A stretch of 64,000 nucleotides of DNA from Nitrosomonadaceae bacterium. GTDB lineage: Bacteria > Pseudomonadota > Gammaproteobacteria > Burkholderiales > Nitrosomonadaceae. The position numbers were made by a program, and so were the translations under genes. The stretch is from assembly GCA_014190895.1 (NCBI GenBank), contig BJGV01000004.1, positions 26,061 through 90,060 of the forward strand. The letters are read 5' to 3'. Below, one piece after another: positions 58,641-64,000 of the stretch; positions within the stretch are counted from its first letter, which is position 1, and the number at the start of each line of letters is the position of its first letter. The notes under the pieces are model-generated. The model did not search any database. It had not been told where the DNA came from and saw nothing but the letters and a program-made list of their open reading frames with translations.

Positions 58641-60233
58641 ATGCAAAACTCTTATTTTGATACCCTGATCATTGGTGGTGGTCTTGCTGGTCTTACACTA
58701 GCGCTGAACCTTGCTCAAAGTAAAAAAGTTGCGCTGATCACGAAACAAACTCTACTTGATAGTGCCAGTAGATGGGCCCAGGGAGGCATTGCTGCGACGT
58801 TGTCAAAAAACGACTCCCCTGAGGCTCATATTCAAGACACTCTTAATGCTGGTGCGGGTTTATGTGACAAGAAGATCGCTCGCTACGTGGTAGAAAATGG
58901 TCCGCAAGCTATCCAATGGCTCATTTCACAAGGAGTCCCTTTCACCCGAGATCAGGGTGACGAAACCGGTTATCATTTAACAAAAGAAGGTGGTCATAGC
59001 GCGCACCGAGTAATTCACGCAGCGGATGCTACTGGACAAGCGGTGCAACTGACTCTGAGCGAAAAGATCCGCGCTCATACTAATATCACTGTACTTGAAC
59101 AACATATTGCCATTGATCTTATAACCACCAAGAAGCTTGGTCATATTAACCATGCTGATGATAATAATTATTGCTATGGTGTTTATGCGCTAGACAGTAT
59201 GTCAAACAAGATTAAAACAATTGCCGCGCACAACACAGTGTTAGCAACTGGCGGTGCCGGAAAAGTTTATTTGTATACTACTAACCCTGACACAGCTACT
59301 GGTGATGGCATTGCCATGGGTTGGCGTGCAGGATGCAGTATTGCCAATATGGAATTCATTCAGTTTCACCCTACTTGCCTTTATCACCCTTACGCCAAAT
59401 CGTTTCTAATTACCGAGGCAATGCGTGGCGAAGGAGGCTTATTAAAACTTCCTGACGGCACTCGCTTTATGCCTAAGTACGACAAACGTGCCGAGCTTGC
59501 ATCGCGTGATATCGTTGCTCGCGCCATTGATTCTGAAATGAAGAAATATGGTCTTGATTGTGTATATCTGGATATCTCTCATAAACCAGCTAATTTTCTC
59601 AAAGAACGTTTCCCTAATATTTATAAACGTTGTTTGGATTTGGGTATAGATATAACCACACAGCCTATACCAGTAGTTCCAGCTGCTCATTATACTTGTG
59701 GTGGCATTGTCACTAATTCGAATGGCCAGACAGATCTAAAAAATCTCTATGCCATAGGTGAAACTGCTCACACAGGACTTCACGGTGCCAATCGATTAGC
59801 GAGCAACTCATTACTAGAGTGTCTAGTGTTTGGGCAAGCTGCAGCTAGAGACATTCTTAATCAGTCGCCAAAGTCTACTATAAAATTACCGCTGTGGGAT
59901 GCAAGTCGCGTGACCGATGCTGATGAAGAAATTATTATCTCTCATAACTGGGATGAACTACGTCGATTCATGTGGAGTTATGTGGGTATTGTCAGAACCA
60001 CTAAACGTTTACAGCGAGCACAGCACCGTATTCAACTATTGCGTGAAGAAATAAATGAATACTATGCTAATTTCCGAGTTACCAGTGATTTATTAGAGCT
60101 GCGCAATCTCGTGGATACCGCTAATCTGATTGTACAAAGTGCCGTATTACGACACGAAAGCCGCGGCTTACATTTTAGTCGCGACTATCCAGATATTCTG
60201 CCGCAAGCAGAAAATACGATACTAAAAAAATAA
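58641..60233 (+). CDS. nadB: L-aspartate oxidase NadB
   Basis: 530-residue FAD enzyme making iminoaspartate for NAD synthesis with NadA. The dinucleotide site is LIIGGGLAGLTLALNLA; SRWAQGGIAATL, EFIQFHPTCLY, GEGGLLKLPDG and the C-terminal AAHYTCGGIVTN and GANRLASNSLLECLVFG motifs are complete. Divergent rpoE-nadB is a conserved arrangement. Confidence 0.97.
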   Translation: MQNSYFDTLIIGGGLAGLTLALNLAQSKKVALITKQTLLDSASRWAQGGIAATLSKNDSPEAHIQDTLNAGAGLCDKKIARYVVENGPQAIQWLISQGVPFTRDQGDETGYHLTKEGGHSAHRVIHAADATGQAVQLTLSEKIRAHTNITVLEQHIAIDLITTKKLGHINHADDNNYCYGVYALDSMSNKIKTIAAHNTVLATGGAGKVYLYTTNPDTATGDGIAMGWRAGCSIANMEFIQFHPTCLYHPYAKSFLITEAMRGEGGLLKLPDGTRFMPKYDKRAELASRDIVARAIDSEMKKYGLDCVYLDISHKPANFLKERFPNIYKRCLDLGIDITTQPIPVVPAAHYTCGGIVTNSNGQTDLKNLYAIGETAHTGLHGANRLASNSLLECLVFGQAAARDILNQSPKSTIKLPLWDASRVTDADEEIIISHNWDELRRFMWSYVGIVRTTKRLQRAQHRIQLLREEINEYYANFRVTSDLLELRNLVDTANLIVQSAVLRHESRGLHFSRDYPDILPQAENTILKK

Positions 60234-60343
60234 TTCCTTAATTTAGACTCTCCTGCCTCTGCCGCAGAGCAATGTTTATAACCATCTCTATTGTATAGAT
60301 TGGTTGTATAATCAATTCCCCACAAAAATCATATATTTTCCGT

Positions 60344-61378
60344 ATGAACTCTGCTTGGAAGATTTACTTACAAAATTGTAATGCAATCATTGAGAATGAT
60401 TGCATTACCCACTATGGTAACGCCGCAATTGAACTTGAAACTACCAAATATAGTACAGCTCTGGTTGACTTGTCACACCTTGGCTTGATTTATTTTTCTG
60501 GTGAAGATGCCGAATCTTTTCTACAGGGTCAATTGAGCTGTGACGTTAAAAAAATTCACCCTTATTTAGCGCAATATGGTAGTTACTGCACTCCAAAAGG
60601 TAGAATACTAGCGAGTTTTTTAATGTGGCACGACGGAATCAATTACGTTATGCAGATACCTGCAACGTTATGCGCTAATGTAAAAAAATACTTATCAAAG
60701 TTTGTGTTACGTTCTAAAGTACAGTTAATTGATAACAGTGAAACACTGGTGCGTATTGGGATTTCTGGAAATAAAGCTAGAAAGCTTATGGAAGAAATTC
60801 TAGGCACGATTCCGGATTCTCACCTCGGCATCATACATAATGAACAAGAAAGTATTCTTCGTCTAGGACAAGACCGTTTTGAAATCATTGCAAAGCCGGA
60901 GAAAGCTCCTAAATTATGGGAATATTTAAGTAGCGTTGCTGTACCTGTGGGTTCTCCCTATTGGGACTGGCTAGAAATAAGAGCCGGTATTCCTGTTATT
61001 ACACCCGCAACTCAGGAACAATTTATACCGCAAATGGTAAATTTAGAAATGATTGGTGGGGTGAGTTTTCAGAAAGGTTGTTACTCAGGACAGGAGATCA
61101 TCTCTCGAACCCAGTATCTAGGCAAGATAAAGCGCCGCATGTATCTTGGGAATATTCATTCAAACACACCTATTGCGGCTGGAGATGAGCTCTACAGTGC
61201 TGAAATAGAAGATCAGCCAAGTGGAATAATAGTAAATGCGGCGCCTTCTCCTGATGGGGGATTTGACGTGCTGGCAGTGCTGCAAATTAGTAGTGTTGTA
61301 GCTGGGAAAGTGTACTGGAAAACTCTCGATGGTCCACAGTTAGAGATCATACCGTTACCTTATTCGTTTAATCACTAA
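60344..61378 (+). CDS. ygfZ: Folate-binding protein YgfZ
   Basis: 344 residues of the GcvT-like family. The signature KGCYSGQEIISRTQYLGKIKRRMY (KGCxxGQE with its Cys) is intact, as is FLQGQLSCDV near residue 60. YgfZ assists Fe-S cluster proteins such as MiaB in a tetrahydrofolate-dependent way. It follows nadB, itself part of an Fe-S-linked pathway (NadA), but has its own upstream gap of 110 bases. Confidence 0.93.
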   Translation: MNSAWKIYLQNCNAIIENDCITHYGNAAIELETTKYSTALVDLSHLGLIYFSGEDAESFLQGQLSCDVKKIHPYLAQYGSYCTPKGRILASFLMWHDGINYVMQIPATLCANVKKYLSKFVLRSKVQLIDNSETLVRIGISGNKARKLMEEILGTIPDSHLGIIHNEQESILRLGQDRFEIIAKPEKAPKLWEYLSSVAVPVGSPYWDWLEIRAGIPVITPATQEQFIPQMVNLEMIGGVSFQKGCYSGQEIISRTQYLGKIKRRMYLGNIHSNTPIAAGDELYSAEIEDQPSGIIVNAAPSPDGGFDVLAVLQISSVVAGKVYWKTLDGPQLEIIPLPYSFNH

Positions 61379-61449
61379 AGAGTCAAAGGGTGAATGGCGT
61401 TCCATTAATTATTACTGGAAAGGTAGCATCGATTAACTCAAATCATTTT

Positions 61450-63423
61450 TTATCTCGAATGCCTTGTCTCCATTGACTCATTTCTTAGTAAAAAAGATTG
61501 AACTTCACACAAATCTCGTGTGCGTCTCATTGGCGGCAGACTACGCCATATTTTTTTTCCATAGGATTTCGTAATAAGACGTGGATCGCAAATCATTACT
61601 ACACCACGATCGGCCTTATCACGAATTAATCGCCCAACACCCTGCTTAAGATTAATAATAGCTCGCGGCAGTTGATACTCCATAAAGGCATTGCGCCCCT
61701 CTTTATTTATTTTATCGATACGCGCAGAGAGTACAGGGTCATCAGGTGACGCAAACGGTAGTTTATCTATCACCACTAAAGACAACGCTTCGCCACGTAC
61801 ATCCACCCCCTCCCAAAAAGACTGACTGCCCACTAGAACTGCATTATCCATCCGACGAAAACGTTCTAACATATCGGAACGCGATCCTTGACCCTGTAAC
61901 AATATAGGGTACCCAAGTTTTTCCCGTTTAAATGCTTCCGATAATAAATCATATATTTGTTGCATTGCTCGCAAACTAGTACACAGAAAAAATGCACGAC
62001 CACGGCTAGCCATCAGCACAGGTAATGAGGCGTTTACCACGTCTTTGGTATACTGATGGCTAGCGGGCTCAGGTAAGCCAATTGGTACGTAAAGTAAGGC
62101 CTGGTTAGAGAAATCAAAAGGACTTTCCCAGTGAGCCAATTGAGGCATATTAGACCCCATATTCAAGCCCATTTCGCCGTTAAAATGTGAGAAATTTCCT
62201 TCCACTGACAATGTTGCAGAAGTAAATATCCATGCACGCGGAGAAATGTTTAACTGTTTATTAAATATCTCTGCGATAGACAGAGGTGTTGCATTCAATT
62301 GTAAAGTATGACTAAACACTTCTATCCAACGTACAAATTCTTCTGCTCCCTCCTGATTTTTCCAACTCTGTATATCGGCAGTTAATTCACATGCTCGTTG
62401 CCGGCAATTTTCCAGTCCCTCTGAACGTCCCGCTTGTTCCTGTAATAGATAAATTAACGCATTAAGTTTTCTAAGTAAATCATCCAACGCACTACTAAAC
62501 TGTGAGTTTCGCATTACAACAGGTAAAGACAATCGAGCATTCTCAGCTTTAACTGTTAGACGTAAATCAAGCACCGTTCTTTCCATGGCCGCAGAGGTTT
62601 CCGATAATACAGGGGAGTCTTTGGCGTTTAAGAAACTTTCGGTCTCCACATCGCGTGCAAGTTCTAGTAACTGACCAGTGCTTACTGACTTACCAAAAAA
62701 CAAACTAGCGGTCTCTGGCAATTGATGAGCTTCATCAAAAATCACCGTATTACAAGCAGGTAAAAGTTCCGATAGACCTTCGTCACGCAATAGTACATCG
62801 GCAAAAAATAAATGGTGATTGACAACAACTACATCTGCTATGAGCGCTTGTTTGCGAGCTTCCATGACGAAACACTCTTTATAATTGGGGCATTCTGTAC
62901 CAAGACAATTCTCGCGAGTAGAAGTCACTTTCTGCCAAATTGCAGCATTCTCTGGTATTTCGCTTAAACTACTTTTATCCCCACTCTTGCTAATACTAGA
63001 AAAACTTGCAATCAATTTCAAATACCCAACTTCATCGCGATTTGTAAAGCTAATGTGCTCATCTTCTAGGGTACGTTTCAAGTGATGATGGCACACATAA
63101 TTAGCGCGGCCTTTCAGTAGTGCTATTGTAACTGGAACCTTAAGAGCTAAACGCACCGCAGGGATATCACGGTTAAACAACTGATCTTGTAAAGTTTTCG
63201 TTCCGGTAGAAAGAATTACTTTGCCACCAGCTAATAAGGCAGGAACCAGATAAGCAAAAGTTTTACCAGTACCAGTGCCTGCCTCTGCTACCAGAATACG
63301 ACTCTCAGTTATGGCATCGGCTATTGTCTGGGCCATTTCCAGTTGCTGAGCTCGTGCACAATAATTAGATATAGAACGAGCGAGCACACCATCATCAGAG
63401 AAGTAAGATTTCAGATCTATCAT
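61450..63423 (-). CDS. DinG/YoaA-family ATP-dependent helicase
   Basis: 657-residue XPD-like superfamily 2 helicase. Walker A is AEAGTGTGKTFAYLVP; four Fe-S cysteines occur in YVCHHHL, CLGTECPNYKEC; the DEAH box is VIFDEAHQLPE; motif VI is QGVGRLIRDKADRG. It unwinds DNA in a 5'-3' sense by family. DinG and YoaA cannot be separated by eye, although its cluster pattern and 657 length lean to YoaA. It converges with ygfZ and is divergent from amoC. Confidence 0.93.
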   Translation of the reverse strand: MIDLKSYFSDDGVLARSISNYCARAQQLEMAQTIADAITESRILVAEAGTGTGKTFAYLVPALLAGGKVILSTGTKTLQDQLFNRDIPAVRLALKVPVTIALLKGRANYVCHHHLKRTLEDEHISFTNRDEVGYLKLIASFSSISKSGDKSSLSEIPENAAIWQKVTSTRENCLGTECPNYKECFVMEARKQALIADVVVVNHHLFFADVLLRDEGLSELLPACNTVIFDEAHQLPETASLFFGKSVSTGQLLELARDVETESFLNAKDSPVLSETSAAMERTVLDLRLTVKAENARLSLPVVMRNSQFSSALDDLLRKLNALIYLLQEQAGRSEGLENCRQRACELTADIQSWKNQEGAEEFVRWIEVFSHTLQLNATPLSIAEIFNKQLNISPRAWIFTSATLSVEGNFSHFNGEMGLNMGSNMPQLAHWESPFDFSNQALLYVPIGLPEPASHQYTKDVVNASLPVLMASRGRAFFLCTSLRAMQQIYDLLSEAFKREKLGYPILLQGQGSRSDMLERFRRMDNAVLVGSQSFWEGVDVRGEALSLVVIDKLPFASPDDPVLSARIDKINKEGRNAFMEYQLPRAIINLKQGVGRLIRDKADRGVVMICDPRLITKSYGKKIWRSLPPMRRTRDLCEVQSFLLRNESMETRHSR

Positions 63424-63891
63424 AAAAAAATAACCAGTGGAAGTGTCGTTATAGCGTAATGTTTTGGATAACTTAACCTTACAATAAGAACGCAGGTATC
63501 AGTTGCCATTTTTTTCAAGCTCCCCAATCTCCAATTATAACTATGTTCAGTCTCTCGCTATGTCTATGTTATTGATTAAACTCTAAAGTTAATAATGTCT
63601 CTCCAAGATCTCTCTCCACGTGTAATTTGATTTACTAAATTCAAAAAAATAATCAAGAGGCTAATAAATGTTCCTTATTTTTATTAAATCAGTAGAGTCT
63701 TATTCTTGTAATTATAAGTAGTTTAAAAATATAGCCATTAGCGGACAAATGACTTGACTCAAAGTACTTTTCTCAGATAATCTGCCTAGACAGATGGTCA
63801 GTTAAGGCCACAGGAGCATTCTAAGAAAGCTTTTCAGATACAAATCAGTAACGAAATCGTTGTTCACAATAATGGAATAGGGGGTATAAGA
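63424..63891. other. Divergent region dinG-amoC containing the amo leader
   Basis: 468 bases without an ORF I can support. The right third holds the candidate amoC promoter (63754-63781) and an untranslated leader of about 100 bases. The left part is AT-rich and may contain a dinG promoter and further amo control sites that I cannot identify. Confidence 0.6.
63754..63781 (+). promoter_or_regulatory. Candidate sigma-70 promoter of amoC
   Basis: TTGACT (63754-63759), 16-base spacer, GATAAT (63776-63781); both hexamers match five of six consensus bases. Transcription would begin near 63788, about 104 bases before the ATG. From memory, one of the mapped amoC starts of Nitrosomonas europaea lies at a similar distance. 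This is the best promoter match I saw in the window. Confidence 0.65.
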
Positions 63892-64000
63892 ATGGCAACA
63901 ACACTAGGATCAGCTGGCGCAGCTCGCATGGGCTCAGGCGACGGTGATATGTCGCTGTGGTATGACTCAAAATGGTACAAATTTGGTATGGCACTTATGT
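63892..64000 (+). CDS. amoC: Ammonia monooxygenase subunit C (AmoC), 5' end only
   Basis: 36 codons before the window ends: [18 protein letters not shown] then [18 protein letters not shown]. The [13 protein letters not shown] core is the N-terminus of betaproteobacterial AmoC, a membrane subunit of the copper monooxygenase that oxidises ammonia to hydroxylamine. An AGGGGG ribosome site lies about six bases before the ATG. amoA and amoB are expected next, outside the window. This short sequence is what identifies the organism as an ammonia oxidiser. Confidence 0.93.
   Translation, partial: MATTLGSAGAARMGSGDGDMSLWYDSKWYKFGMALM

Overview
The window is chromosomal DNA of a betaproteobacterial ammonia oxidiser (Nitrosomonadaceae-like). 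The clearest evidence is at the right edge, where an ORF opening [13 protein letters not shown]...[13 protein letters not shown] is the N-terminus of AmoC, the first gene of amoCAB. The rest is a dense set of conserved proteobacterial housekeeping blocks. Base composition is AT-rich by eye (about 38-42 % G+C), with one exception: the first ~1.42 kb (purE-purK) is clearly GC-rich (about 55-60 % by eye).

Layout. 1-1450: 3' part of purE and purK, GC-rich. 1531-1839: a scar containing a broken IS3-family transposase end and the last 32 codons of a second, AT-rich purE, directly before purC. 2752-5277 (minus): TSUP permease, EVE protein, SnoaL-like protein, zapA and a ZapB-like gene. 5362-9633 (plus): cobalamin riboswitch, TonB-dependent receptor, and an ABC exporter with a broken Walker A. 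9672-11750 (minus): pcm and a TolC-like channel. 11818-14803 (plus): TPP riboswitch, thiC, uppP. 14820-22228: rhodanese, glnA, ComEA-like protein, Sel1 lipoprotein, Bax1-I protein, rlmD, a small membrane protein, a PolB-like exonuclease. 22338-28313 (minus): cysM, phoR, phoB, uvrA. 28380-30215 (plus): MFS transporter and ssb. 30417-33653 (minus): ybbP and ybbA, back to back with tesA. 34477-38601: desaturase, rpmG/rpmB (minus), coaBC, dut, DUF192. 38634-46409: ffh, ypjD, CorC-like protein, coaE, zapD, yacG, Nudix-ThiE fusion, argJ. 46561-58376: tusA, then a long minus-strand block rpoE-rseA-rseB-degP-grx-lepA-lepB-rnc-era-recO-pdxJ-acpS-nagZ. 58641-63423: nadB, ygfZ, dinG-like helicase. 63754-64000: amo promoter and start of amoC.

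How they fit together: purE/K/C belong to IMP synthesis. thiC under a TPP riboswitch and the B12-riboswitch receptor are cofactor supply. phoBR and glnA handle phosphate and nitrogen. The rpoE block joins envelope-stress control (RseA/RseB/DegP) to translation, RNA and cell-wall housekeeping.

I did not find a defence island, CRISPR array, prophage, tRNA or rRNA. The items most worth a second look are: (i) the purE/purK replacement scar at 1-1847; (ii) era, which is intact but appears to start at ATT and is therefore cut short in the ORF track; (iii) the full-length ABC exporter with a broken Walker A and H-loop, next to a B12-regulated receptor; (iv) a perfect 17-bp palindrome upstream of the Sel1 gene. 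I see no strong evidence for a wholly new multi-gene system.
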